From Flavobacteriales bacterium UBA3431 (GTDB lineage: Bacteria > Bacteroidota > Bacteroidia > Flavobacteriales > Schleiferiaceae), in the NCBI GenBank assembly GCA_002381225.1, contig DFSS01000018.1, forward strand, positions 49,871-79,104: 29,234 nucleotides of DNA. Reading direction: 5' to 3'. Positions within the stretch are counted from its first letter, which is position 1. Each line of letters starts with the position of its first letter. Position numbers and translations under genes: made by a program. Shown here one piece after another: positions 15,158 through 23,481 of this stretch. The notes beneath the pieces were generated by a model. It was given only the letters and a program-made list of their open reading frames with translations, did not search any database and had not been told where the DNA came from.

Positions 15158-15733
15158 ATGGTTTACCCGATTGTCGCCTATGGTTCCCCCGTTCTCAAGC
15201 GTGTTGCGCAGGAGGTCGAGGTTCCCAGTGCCCAGACTGATCAGTTTATTGAGGACTTATTCGAAACGATGTACGCCTCCAAGGGGGTGGGTCTAGCGGC
15301 TCCCCAAGTAGGTGTGTCGAGCCGAGTTTTTGTGGTGGACGGCTCCCCCTTTGCCGAGGATGCAACCAGCCCGGAGGAAGCGGAGGTGCTCAAGACCTTT
15401 AAACGCGCCTTCATCAATCCCACCATTCTCGAGGAGACGGGAACACCCTGGGGCTTCGAAGAAGGGTGCCTGAGCATCCCCGAGATCCATGAAACCGTAC
15501 AGCGCAAACCGACTGTGGTCATTGAAAGCCAAACGGCGGAGGGTGAATGGATCGAGGAAACCTTCACGGGTTTGCCCGCGCGCATCATTCAGCACGAATA
15601 CGACCACATTGAGGGGATCCTATTTTTGGATCGATTGACCCCGTTGAAGCGGCGTATGCTCCAAGGCCGCTTGAAAGATATCGCCGGGGGAAAGGTGAAT
15701 GCCTCCTACCGCATGAAATTTGATGTGAAATGA
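15158..15733 (+). CDS. def: Peptide deformylase
   Basis: A 191-residue deformylase with all three family motifs: GVGLAAPQ (43-50), EEGCLSI (101-107, metal ligand Cys104) and HEYDH (146-150, His146 and His150 as metal ligands and Glu147 as catalyst). It removes the formyl group from new proteins. The ATG at 15158 gives the standard N-terminus (MVYPIVAYGSPVL); the frame extends upstream only through a TTG inside the promoter. First gene of a long plus-strand run. Its stop overlaps the next gene's start by ATGA. Confidence 0.97.
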   Translation: MVYPIVAYGSPVLKRVAQEVEVPSAQTDQFIEDLFETMYASKGVGLAAPQVGVSSRVFVVDGSPFAEDATSPEEAEVLKTFKRAFINPTILEETGTPWGFEEGCLSIPEIHETVQRKPTVVIESQTAEGEWIEETFTGLPARIIQHEYDHIEGILFLDRLTPLKRRMLQGRLKDIAGGKVNASYRMKFDVK

Positions 15734-16263
15734 AGCGTCTCTTTGGTATCGTACTGTCCGCCATCCTCCTCGCGTGCAGCAATCCGCAAGAAGAAGCCGA
15801 GCGCCTGATTGATGCCATGGGGGAAACCGCCCAGGCGGGCGGCGATGCGGTGGTGGATACGAGTGGATGGCAGCAGAAATGGACTGTGCTTCAGGCGGCG
15901 GCGAATTCGACTGACCAAGATTCGCTCTGGGCCCGCTACCAAATGATTTCCGCCGATATTCAGGCCAGTGTTCCGGGCGGGGCTTTGTATGCCATTCGGA
16001 CCTACTTTCAGGTGGCAGACTCCTTGCCAAGCCGACAAGAAGGCGCCTTGGCACTCTTTTCAGCCGCCGTGACCTTTGAAGAAAAATTGAGCGACCGAGG
16101 CCGGGCCATCCAAGTGCTTACGATGCTGGTGGACCGCTACCCTGGAACACACATGGCGGAAACGGCTCTGGCCTACCGCGATGTGCTCGTATTTGAAAAC
16201 GACGAATCACTTTTGGACAAAATCCACGAGTGGCAAACCCAAGAATCCCCTCCAACTCCATGA
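15730..16263 (+). CDS. Lipoprotein with TPR-like repeats
   Basis: A 177-residue lipoprotein with MKR, a hydrophobic run and lipobox ILLAC (Cys16). The body is almost all helix. The C-terminal part (RAIQVLTMLVDRYPGTHMAETALAYRDV) has the A-x-x-Y-x-x-L plus YP spacing of a tetratricopeptide unit, like the repeats of YbgF/CpoB and BamD. It probably scaffolds an envelope complex, but no partner can be named. Its start overlaps the def stop and its stop overlaps the DUF5606 start, each by four bases, so it is tied to cytoplasmic housekeeping genes. Acidic residues follow the Cys only from position +5, so a surface-export signal is not clear. Confidence 0.82.
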   Translation: MKRLFGIVLSAILLACSNPQEEAERLIDAMGETAQAGGDAVVDTSGWQQKWTVLQAAANSTDQDSLWARYQMISADIQASVPGGALYAIRTYFQVADSLPSRQEGALALFSAAVTFEEKLSDRGRAIQVLTMLVDRYPGTHMAETALAYRDVLVFENDESLLDKIHEWQTQESPPTP

Positions 16264-16703
16264 AATCCATTAAAACTATTTTGGCCATCGCTGGCCGTCC
16301 CGGATTGTACAATCTCGTGGCTCAAACCCGCACCGGCATCGTGGTTGAATCCCTCGATGACCAAAAACGCTTGACGGTTTCGGCCCAGCAGCAAGTGCAT
16401 GCTTTGGATGAAATTGCCATGTACACCATCGAAGGGGAGAAGCCTCTACGCGAGCTTTATGAAGCGACCGGAAAGGCCTTGAAAGGGGCCAAGACGGTAT
16501 CGCACAAAGCGGATGCTTCAGAGATTTTGGCTGCCTTTCAGTCGCATGTACCCAACTACGATGAGACGCGTGTGTACATCAGCGACATGAAGAAGTTTGT
16601 CAACTGGTACAACCTGTTAGTGGACTACGGTTTCTTCGCAGAAGAGCCGAAGCCCGCGAAGGCCAAAGCCGCGAAAAAAGCAGACGCCGGAGAGGATGCC
16701 TAA
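16260..16703 (+). CDS. DUF5606 domain protein
   Basis: A 147-residue cytoplasmic protein. The opening KTILAIAGRPGLYNLVAQTRTG, cut here at the RTG, and the segment ALDEIAMYT match the DUF5606 family, which is widespread in Bacteroidota and has no known function. Residues 1-60 form a small barrel-like domain, 60-125 are helical, and the last 20 are Ala/Lys-rich (KPAKAKAAKKADAG), a flexible basic tail that could contact nucleic acid. That last point is speculation. The ATG at 16260 overlaps the preceding stop by four bases, and the next gene, mazG, starts eight bases before this one ends. Confidence 0.85.
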   Translation: MKSIKTILAIAGRPGLYNLVAQTRTGIVVESLDDQKRLTVSAQQQVHALDEIAMYTIEGEKPLRELYEATGKALKGAKTVSHKADASEILAAFQSHVPNYDETRVYISDMKKFVNWYNLLVDYGFFAEEPKPAKAKAAKKADAGEDA

Positions 16704-17475
16704 TCCCCAAGACGCACAAGCCGCCTTCCAGCGACTGCTGGACATCATGGACGACCTCCGGGCCAAATGCCCCTGGGACCGCGAACAGGATGCGGCTTCG
16801 CTGCGCAAGCTCACCATCGAAGAGACCTATGAATTGGCGGATGCCATTGACGAGGGCGATTGGGACGAGCTGAAGAAGGAAGTGGGAGACCTCTTTTTGC
16901 ATTTGGTCTTTTACAGCAAGCTGGGCGAAGAGCGAGGCGATTTTGACGTCACCGACGTGCTCAACAGCGTGTGCGAGAAGTTGATTCGGCGCCACCCGCA
17001 CATATACGGCGACGTGGATGCGGCAGATAGCAAGACAGTGAAGGCCAATTGGGAAGCGATTAAACTCAAGGAAAAGGGAGCCGAACGCCGCTCCGTCCTT
17101 CAAGGTGTTCCCAAGTCTTTGCCTGCCATGGTGAAAGCTTTTCGCATCCAGGAAAAAGTACAAGGGGTGGGGTTTGATTGGCCGGATGAAGCCGGTGTTT
17201 GGGCCAAAGTCCAGGAGGAACTTGTGGAAATGCGCGAGGCAAGCGACCCGAAGGATGAGGCCATGGAACTCGGGGACGTGCTTTTTGCCTTGGTCAATTA
17301 TGCCAAGCATCGAGGCCTCGATCCCGAGCAGGCCCTCGCGCAATCCAACGCCAAGTTCGTCCGCCGTTTCCAAGCCATGGAAACCCTTGTGGAAGGGCAA
17401 GGCCGTGAAATCAGTGCGATGAAATTGGAGGACTGGGATCAGCTGTGGAACCAAGTTAAAGCAACGGAAGATTGA
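16696..17475 (+). CDS. mazG: Nucleoside triphosphate pyrophosphohydrolase MazG
   Basis: A 259-residue two-domain MazG. The first domain has CPWD (25-28), EETYE (42-46) and EVGD (62-65), which hold the Mg-binding acidic residues; the second repeats the pattern with VQEELVEM and MELGDVLFALV. It hydrolyses NTPs and damaged nucleotides to NMP and pyrophosphate. In E. coli it also affects (p)ppGpp levels. The start overlaps the DUF5606 gene by eight bases. It lies 46 bases upstream of sixA, so it may share a transcript with the polyphosphate genes, where pyrophosphate and NTP chemistry would be related. Confidence 0.95.
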   Translation: MPNPQDAQAAFQRLLDIMDDLRAKCPWDREQDAASLRKLTIEETYELADAIDEGDWDELKKEVGDLFLHLVFYSKLGEERGDFDVTDVLNSVCEKLIRRHPHIYGDVDAADSKTVKANWEAIKLKEKGAERRSVLQGVPKSLPAMVKAFRIQEKVQGVGFDWPDEAGVWAKVQEELVEMREASDPKDEAMELGDVLFALVNYAKHRGLDPEQALAQSNAKFVRRFQAMETLVEGQGREISAMKLEDWDQLWNQVKATED

Positions 17476-17521
17476 TGTTTCCGTTACCCTGAGGAAAACC
17501 AGGGGGGCTAATTTGGACACC

Positions 17522-18016
17522 ATGAAAACGGTTTACCTCATCCGGCACGCGAAATCTTCCTGGGACTACCCGCATCTCGAAGACCGGGATCGCCCACTTA
17601 AGGGGCGCGGTATCCGCGATGCACACCTCATGGCTGCCTGGTTGGCGGAGGAAGTCCAGCCCGCTCCGGCGATGGTATCAAGTCCCGCCACCAGGGCCCT
17701 GCATACGGCGATGATTTTTGCCCGAAACTTTGGCCTAACCTTGGACTACATTCGAACCGATGAAGCCCTCTATGAGATGTCCGTGGCGCAGCTTCACGCG
17801 TATTTACGGGAGCTCCCCGAATCCATGGACGCGGTGATGGTTTTTGGCCACAATCCCACCCACACGGCCTTTTTAAACCGTTGTGTAGACCAAGTGATTG
17901 ATAATGTCCCAACCGCAGGGGTGGCCTGTTTGCGTTTTGACGTGGGCGTGTGGAAGGACTTGGATTTTGATGCGGAATTGCTCTTCTTTGATTTCCCGAA
18001 GAATCACAAGAGTTAA
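17522..18016 (+). CDS. sixA: SixA-like phosphohistidine phosphatase
   Basis: A 164-residue histidine-phosphatase-superfamily protein. The phospho-acceptor motif is LIRHAKSSW with His9; SSPATRALHTA (53-63) supplies the conserved Arg, and VFGHNPTH (107-114) the second His, His110. The KSSW after RHA and the short length are typical of SixA, whose E. coli member dephosphorylates a His on a phosphotransfer domain. The ATG at 17522 was chosen over an upstream TTG (17513). ppk1 starts 14 bases after its stop. The 46-base gap before it contains TAATTTG, an imperfect -7 element. Confidence 0.88.
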   Translation: MKTVYLIRHAKSSWDYPHLEDRDRPLKGRGIRDAHLMAAWLAEEVQPAPAMVSSPATRALHTAMIFARNFGLTLDYIRTDEALYEMSVAQLHAYLRELPESMDAVMVFGHNPTHTAFLNRCVDQVIDNVPTAGVACLRFDVGVWKDLDFDAELLFFDFPKNHKS

Positions 18017-18030
18017 CCGACCTTTACGGC

Positions 18031-20109
18031 ATGCTATCAGCCGCCCGCGACCGATTTACCAATAGAGATATTAGCTGGCTACACTTCAATGCTCGCGTGT
18101 TGCAAGAAGCTAAGGATGAGCGAAATCCCCTCATTGAACGGGTTCGATTTTTGGGCATTTTCTCCAATAACCTCGACGAGTTTTTCCGCGTGCGCTACGC
18201 GAGCATCCAGCGCTTAGCCAAGCTCCCCAACCAGAAAAAAGTCAAAGAGCAATTGGGCGGTTGGAGCCCCATGGACCTCCTCCAGGCCATTCAGGACGAA
18301 GTCACTGAACAAAACCAGCAGGTGGAAGCCATCTATGAGCAGCTCATGGTGGAATTGGAAAAAGAAGGCATTGCCCTCATTACCGAGGCCGAATTGACCA
18401 AAGGCCAAGAGGAGTTTGTACGCAAGTACTACATTGAGAAAATTAGCCCTTCTGTCTTCACCATGATTTTGCGCGAGGACTATCCCTTTCCGGAGCTCAA
18501 TGACGGCTCGATTTACTTGGCCATCCAGTTGCATTCAACGGGGACAACCGAGTCGGTGCAGTCCTTGATTGAGATTCCAACGGATTTACACGGCCGCTTT
18601 GTCGTGCTTCCAAAGTATGGGAAGAACTACTTGATGTATTTGGACGATGTGCTGCGCTACAATTTGCGGTACGCCTACTTCATTTTTCCCGCAGACCGAA
18701 TTGAAGCGCATGCCTTTAAAATTGGCCGCGATGCGGAATTGGATATGGACCACCACGACGTCTCCAAAACCATGGTGGACCGTGTTCGCCGTGGTTTGGA
18801 GGACCGATTGGCAGGGGACCCTGTCCGAATGGCCTACGACGATGGCATAGCACCGGACTTTCTCGCTCAGTTGGTTCGAAAGATTGGCCTCGAGGACACG
18901 GACGCGCTGAATCCTGGCGGTCGATACCACAACAAGCGTGACTTGATGCGCTTTCCCAATGTAGGTGGTCCCCATCTTGAACATCCTGCCTTGCCGCCCT
19001 TGATGCACCCGGATTTGGATTTGGAGCGCTCCCTGCTGCAGGTGATTCGGAAGAAAGACGTCTTGATCTATACCCCCTTCCACACCTTCTCGTACATCAT
19101 TCGTTTCCTGCGTGAAGCGGCTATGGATCCGCAGGTCGAGTCCATTTCCATCACGCTATACCGCTTAGCCTCCCAGTCGCGCATTATTTCGGCGCTGATC
19201 AATGCGGCTAAAAATGGCAAGCGGGTGCACGTGGTGATTGAGTTGCAAGCCCGCTTTGACGAGCAGAACAACATTCACTATTTGGAGAAGATGCGCAAAG
19301 AAGGCATCGAGGTTCAAACGGGTGTAGAGGGGCTCAAAGTCCACAGCAAGATCATTTGTGTGGAGCGCAAAACGGACAAAGGCCGTGAGCTCTTCGCCGT
19401 CGTCGGTACGGGCAACTTCCATGAAGGGACGGCGCGCATCTACACGGACTACTACCTCTTTACGGCCGATAAGCGCGTGACCAAAGAGGTTCAACGCGTT
19501 TTCCAATTCCTAGCCGAGCCCTACCGCGTCCAGAAGTACAAGCACTTGATCGTAAGTCCCCACTTCACGCGAAAGGGCATGATGAAAAATATCGACCGCG
19601 AAATCGCCCATGCACGCGCCGGTCGCCCCGCCGAAATTTGGATGAAATTCAACAGCCTCTCTAGTTACGACATGGGGCAAAAGCTCTACGAAGCGAGCCA
19701 GGCGGGTGTGAAGGTGAAGCTCATTGTTCGGGGCGTCTGCTGTGTGAAGCCTGGAATTCCCGGTTTGAGTGAGAACATTGAAGTGATTTCGGTGATTGAC
19801 CGATTCTTGGAGCACAACCGCATCTACGCCTTCTTGAACGGCGGTCAATGGGCGATGTACATCGCGTCGTTTGACTTGATGACCCGCAACTTGGACCTGC
19901 GCGTCGAGGTGGGAGCGCCGATTTACAGCCCCACAGTGCAGCAAGAAATTTTGGACCATTTAGCCTTGATTTGGAAGGACAACGTCAAAGCTCGGAGCTC
20001 CAAGGAAGGGGCCCCGAATGCCTACCGCAGTATTCCGGGCCGAAAAATTCGGAGCCAAGAGGAGCTCTACAACTATGCGCAGAAACAACTGAAATTCGGG
20101 GGGTCATGA
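18031..20109 (+). CDS. ppk1: Polyphosphate kinase 1
   Basis: A 692-residue PPK1, the full length for the family. It opens with NRDISWLHFNARVLQEA, the PPK N-terminal domain signature. His438 in GLKVHSKI and His595 in FLEHNRIY correspond in context to the two essential histidines of E. coli PPK (His435, the phosphorylated one, and His592). GTGNFHEGTARIYTDY and MTRNLDLRVEV are further hallmarks. It makes polyphosphate from ATP reversibly through a phosphohistidine. Its stop overlaps the ppx start (ATGA), with sixA 14 bases upstream, so synthesis, degradation and a histidine phosphatase are on one transcript. Confidence 0.97.
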   Translation: MLSAARDRFTNRDISWLHFNARVLQEAKDERNPLIERVRFLGIFSNNLDEFFRVRYASIQRLAKLPNQKKVKEQLGGWSPMDLLQAIQDEVTEQNQQVEAIYEQLMVELEKEGIALITEAELTKGQEEFVRKYYIEKISPSVFTMILREDYPFPELNDGSIYLAIQLHSTGTTESVQSLIEIPTDLHGRFVVLPKYGKNYLMYLDDVLRYNLRYAYFIFPADRIEAHAFKIGRDAELDMDHHDVSKTMVDRVRRGLEDRLAGDPVRMAYDDGIAPDFLAQLVRKIGLEDTDALNPGGRYHNKRDLMRFPNVGGPHLEHPALPPLMHPDLDLERSLLQVIRKKDVLIYTPFHTFSYIIRFLREAAMDPQVESISITLYRLASQSRIISALINAAKNGKRVHVVIELQARFDEQNNIHYLEKMRKEGIEVQTGVEGLKVHSKIICVERKTDKGRELFAVVGTGNFHEGTARIYTDYYLFTADKRVTKEVQRVFQFLAEPYRVQKYKHLIVSPHFTRKGMMKNIDREIAHARAGRPAEIWMKFNSLSSYDMGQKLYEASQAGVKVKLIVRGVCCVKPGIPGLSENIEVISVIDRFLEHNRIYAFLNGGQWAMYIASFDLMTRNLDLRVEVGAPIYSPTVQQEILDHLALIWKDNVKARSSKEGAPNAYRSIPGRKIRSQEELYNYAQKQLKFGGS

Positions 20110-21014
20110 AAATTGTGAAGATTGGGGCCATTGATATTGGCTCGAATTCCCTGCGCCTTTTGGTGAGCAACGTGATCCCAACGCCGGAATATACCCACTA
20201 CAAAAAAGCATCGATGACCCGTTTGCCCGTTCGTTTGGGCGAAGATGTTTTTCGAACTGGGAGGATTTCCAAAGAAACTGGAGACCGTTTAGTCGATTCC
20301 ATGCGTGCATTTGCAGCCATCATGAAGGTCAATGGAGTAGAAGCGCACCGAGCTTGTGCCACCAGTGCAATGCGCGAAGCGAAAAATGCCGCTCGGTGGA
20401 TTCGCAAAGTCCGCAGGGCTACAGGCATTCAGATAGATGTCATTGATGGGGAAGAAGAGGCACGCCTCATTTTTTACGCCAAACTCTTTGATAAGATTCA
20501 GCCGGAAGAAGAAAACCTGCTATTTATTGACGTGGGGGGTGGATCCACCGAGCTCACCTTTTTTCACGAAGGTTTGCCCCGCGAGTCCCGCTCATTTCCC
20601 CTAGGTACCGTGCGTTCCCTCAATGCCGTAGATAGCCAGCGCGAGTGGGCCACCATGGAGGCATGGGTGAAAGAACATATGGAAAACCTGCCCGGATCGG
20701 TGGCTTTAGTGGGATCAGGGGGTAATATTAACAAAGCGCATAAGCTTTCTGGCCGTCCGATTAGCGAGCCCCTTTCCAGGCAGTATTTGGATCGTTTAAG
20801 CAAGCAGATTGAGGAACTGACCCCGGATGAGCGGGTCATGCAATTGGGCTTAAATGTGGACCGAGCGGACGTCATCGTGCCTGCCTTGGCCATCTACCGA
20901 AGAGCTATGAAATGGGCCGGTGCAACCTGGATTTATGTGCCCAAAATTGGCGTCTCTGATGGCATGGTTCGGGATACCTACCATCAAATGTTTAAACCCG
21001 ATTTGGAACGATGA
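20106..21014 (+). CDS. ppx: Exopolyphosphatase / guanosine pentaphosphatase family protein
   Basis: A 302-residue Ppx/GppA phosphatase of the short form, lacking the C-terminal HD-like region of E. coli PPX. The ASKHA ATPase fold shows as GAIDIGSNSLRLLV near the N-terminus, DGEEEARLIF, and FIDVGGGSTELTFF. It would cut phosphate from the ends of polyphosphate, or act on pppGpp; the coupling to ppk1 favours polyphosphate. The ATG at 20106 sits in an ATGA overlap with the ppk1 stop; the frame opens at 19971 but that part lies inside ppk1. The next gene is also joined by ATGA. Confidence 0.94.
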   Translation: MKIVKIGAIDIGSNSLRLLVSNVIPTPEYTHYKKASMTRLPVRLGEDVFRTGRISKETGDRLVDSMRAFAAIMKVNGVEAHRACATSAMREAKNAARWIRKVRRATGIQIDVIDGEEEARLIFYAKLFDKIQPEEENLLFIDVGGGSTELTFFHEGLPRESRSFPLGTVRSLNAVDSQREWATMEAWVKEHMENLPGSVALVGSGGNINKAHKLSGRPISEPLSRQYLDRLSKQIEELTPDERVMQLGLNVDRADVIVPALAIYRRAMKWAGATWIYVPKIGVSDGMVRDTYHQMFKPDLER

Positions 21015-22201
21015 AAAAGATATTTCAGCTAGGTGCGCTCATCCTCCTAACAGCCAGCTGCACACTACCCGGACGCAATGAGGCGGCGTCTGGCGTCCAT
21101 CTAACCGTTTTTACAGCAGATACCTTGCCTTGGTCTGATACGCTTTTCATTACCGGCAGCACCACGCAGTTGGGCGGTTGGAATGGGCGAGGCTTGCCAT
21201 TTGAACGCGATGTCGACAATCCGTTGCGTTGGACCTTGCACTTTCAGTCGGTCGATTCGGCCTTTTCCTACAAGCTCACACTTGGGGATTGGAGCCATGA
21301 AGCAAAGTTGGCTGAAGGCATGGCTTTCAGGGATTTGGGCGGCTGGAGGACAATGGACACCACCTTGTATGCACAGTCCTTTGGGATGGCTGAGCGGGTG
21401 AATGATGGCCAAGTCAGCGGGTATCTAACGGTGATGGATGCCCCTATGGATCCCGAGGGCATCATTCCTTCGCGCAAAATGTGGGTTTGGACACCCTACG
21501 ATCTGAAGCAAATAGATGGGACTGGGCCCGTGGATCTGCTACTGATGTCCGACGGCCAAAATTGTATAGACCCCGCCACGAGCACTTTTGGCGTGGATTG
21601 GGCGGTGGACGAAGCCATTCTCGCCCTCATGGAGGCGGGCCGAATCAGGCCGACTATCGTGGTTGCCTTGCAATGCGCAACGGAAGGTGGTGACCGCCGC
21701 CGCCTCGAGTATGGTCCAGGCGAACTAGGGGAGGCATTTACCGACTATCTCGTTCACACGGTCTTGGCGCAAGCATTGGAAAACCCGATCCTATCCTCGG
21801 AAAGCCACGTCTACTTTGCGGGCTCCAGCATGGGTGGCGTTTTAGCCTTTCGCTTGCTGACAGAGTACCCCGATGTGTTCGATGGTGCTTTGGCTTTTTC
21901 TCCAGCGGTGTACGTGGAAACGGGCAATGGCTTGGTCGTCGATGCTATTGGACCTTGGAGGAAGAATGGACGCCCGGCACCCTCGGGTTACCTCTACGTG
22001 GACAATGGAGGCGTAGGGCTTGAGGCTCAGCTCCAGCCGGGCATTGACCTACTCTTGAAAGAACTCGAGCAAAGCAACTACCCTGTGGACCACCTCAAGT
22101 GGGTGCGCGACAAAAAGGCCGAACATAGCGAAGTGGCCTGGCGTCAGCGTTTCCCCGATGCATTGGCCTGGCTAGCGGGCAAAGGGGACTGGGTGCCCTA
22201 A
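21011..22201 (+). CDS. Lipoprotein with CBM20-like domain and esterase D-type hydrolase
   Basis: A 396-residue lipoprotein with lipobox LTASC (Cys17). Residues 29-110 resemble a CBM20 starch-binding domain: LFITGSTTQLGGWNGRGLPF, then a strand with Trp and a YKLTLG tail. Residues about 150-390 form an alpha/beta-hydrolase of the putative-esterase (Fes/EstD-like) family, with nucleophile Ser273 in GSSMGG, a likely acid in the VDN/DKK region and His372 in EHSEVAW. Such enzymes cleave ester bonds of small acids or acyl sugars; the substrate is unknown. It is the last gene of sixA-ppk1-ppx, overlapping the ppx stop by four bases. That coupling of an envelope enzyme with a cytoplasmic polyphosphate operon is unusual. 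The Cys is followed by TLPGR, so no acidic surface-export signal is seen. Confidence 0.85.
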   Translation: MKKIFQLGALILLTASCTLPGRNEAASGVHLTVFTADTLPWSDTLFITGSTTQLGGWNGRGLPFERDVDNPLRWTLHFQSVDSAFSYKLTLGDWSHEAKLAEGMAFRDLGGWRTMDTTLYAQSFGMAERVNDGQVSGYLTVMDAPMDPEGIIPSRKMWVWTPYDLKQIDGTGPVDLLLMSDGQNCIDPATSTFGVDWAVDEAILALMEAGRIRPTIVVALQCATEGGDRRRLEYGPGELGEAFTDYLVHTVLAQALENPILSSESHVYFAGSSMGGVLAFRLLTEYPDVFDGALAFSPAVYVETGNGLVVDAIGPWRKNGRPAPSGYLYVDNGGVGLEAQLQPGIDLLLKELEQSNYPVDHLKWVRDKKAEHSEVAWRQRFPDALAWLAGKGDWVP

Positions 22202-22226
22202 AAAAAAGCCCGCCGAAGCGGGCTTT
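22201..22226 (-). terminator. Intrinsic terminator with UUCG tetraloop, downstream of tpx
   Basis: AAAGCCCGC (22205-22213) pairs with GCGGGCTTT (22218-22226) around a four-base loop. Read on the minus strand the loop is TTCG closed by C-G, the very stable cUUCGg type, followed by a run of seven T. It ends 22 bases after the tpx stop. On the plus strand only three T follow the stem, so termination of the esterase gene would rely on the hairpin alone. Confidence 0.85.
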
Positions 22227-22247
22227 GGACATTCCAAGTGACGTGCT

Positions 22248-22745
22248 TTACAAAGCGGCCAAAACGGCCTCGTAATTGGGCTCTTGCCCCGTTTCGGGGA
22301 CTTGCTCGGTGTGAGTGATTTGGCCTGAAGCGTCTACGACCACCACGGCGCGACTAAATAAACCGGCGAATTTGCTGTCGGCAAAGGTTACACCGTAGTC
22401 GGAACCAAATGAAGGCGTCTTGAAGGCAGAGAGGAAGGCTACATTTTCCATCCCTTCTGCCGCGCAGAAACGCGCACCTGCAAAGGGGAGGTCCATACTG
22501 ATGTTCAGAACTTGCACACCGTCCATGGCATTGAGCTTTTCGGTGAAAGCGCGAACACTCTTCTGGCAAACACCGGTATCAATCGAAGGGAAGATGTTCA
22601 AAACAACCTTTTTGCCTGAGTAGTCGGACAAGGAGGCCGCGCTCAAATCTTGAGCCGTCAAGGTAAATGCGGGCGCAGTGCTGCCCACAGCGGGCAATTC
22701 GCCCACTGTCGTGCACGGGTTTCCGCCAAGTGTGATGTTCGCCAT
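22248..22745 (-). CDS. tpx: Thiol peroxidase (lipid hydroperoxide peroxidase)
   Basis: A 165-residue atypical 2-Cys peroxiredoxin. The peroxidatic Cys60 lies in PSIDTGVCQKSVR and the resolving Cys94 in RFCAAEG, matching E. coli Tpx Cys61 and Cys95. GSTAPAFTLT is the usual entry into the fold. It reduces peroxides with electrons from thioredoxin. Start ATG at 22745, 12 bases after the ZIP gene stop on the same strand. Followed by a strong terminator. Confidence 0.96.
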   Translation of the reverse strand: MANITLGGNPCTTVGELPAVGSTAPAFTLTAQDLSAASLSDYSGKKVVLNIFPSIDTGVCQKSVRAFTEKLNAMDGVQVLNISMDLPFAGARFCAAEGMENVAFLSAFKTPSFGSDYGVTFADSKFAGLFSRAVVVVDASGQITHTEQVPETGQEPNYEAVLAAL

Positions 22746-22757
22746 GGATGAGAAAAA

Positions 22758-23468
22758 TTAATGAATGAATTGGGAGAGGCTGAAGCCGGAAAGCAAGCCA
22801 ATGATGACAATAACCCAAAGAACCGTGGGCAATCGGTGGTCTTTTTGCAGCTCAAAGAGAATCGTGCTGGACACGTGCAGGAATATGCCCACGACCAAAC
22901 CGCCGATGAATCCTTCCATGCCGGGGACATCCAAGGGCAACAGGGTTCCCACCAAAGCGCCCAGTGGGGCGGCTAAACTCATACCGACGAGCGCTGCGAG
23001 GACTTGCCCGAAAGGAATCCCGCATTGCCGCAGCCAAAAGGCCAATAATGCGGCGATCGGCAGATTGTGCACACCCAGTGACAGCGCAAAGGCGAGTTGC
23101 TCGGATTCGGGCAAACGCAGCATGGGTATGCCCTCCACGACGGAGTGAATCAGCAGTCCGATATAGGCTGGCCAAGGATTGGGATCGTGGTGGTGGATGT
23201 GGCCATGCTCCAACCCTTTGGACCGGCTGTCCAAGGCAAACTGAAGGAAATAACCCAATACAATCCAAAGTCCCCAGGGTAGTGCTCGGTCTGGCTCGAC
23301 ATGGGCCAATTCCGGAATCCAGAGAAACACCGTGACAGCGAAAAGAAAGGCGCCTGAAAAGGCATTGCTTTTCGCTAACCAAGCACTCGGAATGGAACGG
23401 AAACCCGCCAGGGCACCTAAAAAAATAGGCGCCATAAGAATGAGCAGGGCAAGGACAGTGGTGGACAT
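22758..23468 (-). CDS. ZIP-family metal transporter
   Basis: A 236-residue membrane protein with about eight hydrophobic segments. IGLLIHSVVEGIPM carries the ZIP transmembrane-4 His and Glu, and SLGVHNLPIAALL the transmembrane-5 His; the usual Glu there is Ala or Ile. A His-rich loop (HGHIHHHDP) precedes them, as in zinc-binding loops of this family. It probably moves Zn2+ or Fe2+ into the cytoplasm; which metal is not readable. The start at 23468 is preceded five bases upstream by a perfect TAACTTTG element, which overlaps the stop codon of the upstream permease gene. tpx follows after 12 bases. Confidence 0.85.
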   Translation of the reverse strand: MSTTVLALLILMAPIFLGALAGFRSIPSAWLAKSNAFSGAFLFAVTVFLWIPELAHVEPDRALPWGLWIVLGYFLQFALDSRSKGLEHGHIHHHDPNPWPAYIGLLIHSVVEGIPMLRLPESEQLAFALSLGVHNLPIAALLAFWLRQCGIPFGQVLAALVGMSLAAPLGALVGTLLPLDVPGMEGFIGGLVVGIFLHVSSTILFELQKDHRLPTVLWVIVIIGLLSGFSLSQFIH

Positions 23469-23473
23469 GCCGG

Positions 23474-23481
23474 CAAAGTTA
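23474..23481 (-). promoter_or_regulatory. TAACTTTG -7 element upstream of the ZIP gene
   Basis: A perfect TAnnTTTG on the minus strand ends five bases before the ZIP ATG. Its first three bases are the stop codon of the TauE-like gene. No TTG is seen 17-23 bases upstream. It predicts that ZIP and tpx can be transcribed separately from the permease. Confidence 0.45.

Noticed and set aside
17487..17504. Small hairpin (CCCTG/CAGGG) in the gap before sixA
   Set aside because: Five base pairs with an eight-base loop and no T tract; too weak to call a terminator or attenuator.
16600..17523. Open frame of 307 codons on the minus strand opposite mazG
   Set aside because: mazG on the plus strand has all family motifs; the antisense product shows no domain and is a by-product of GC-rich codon use.
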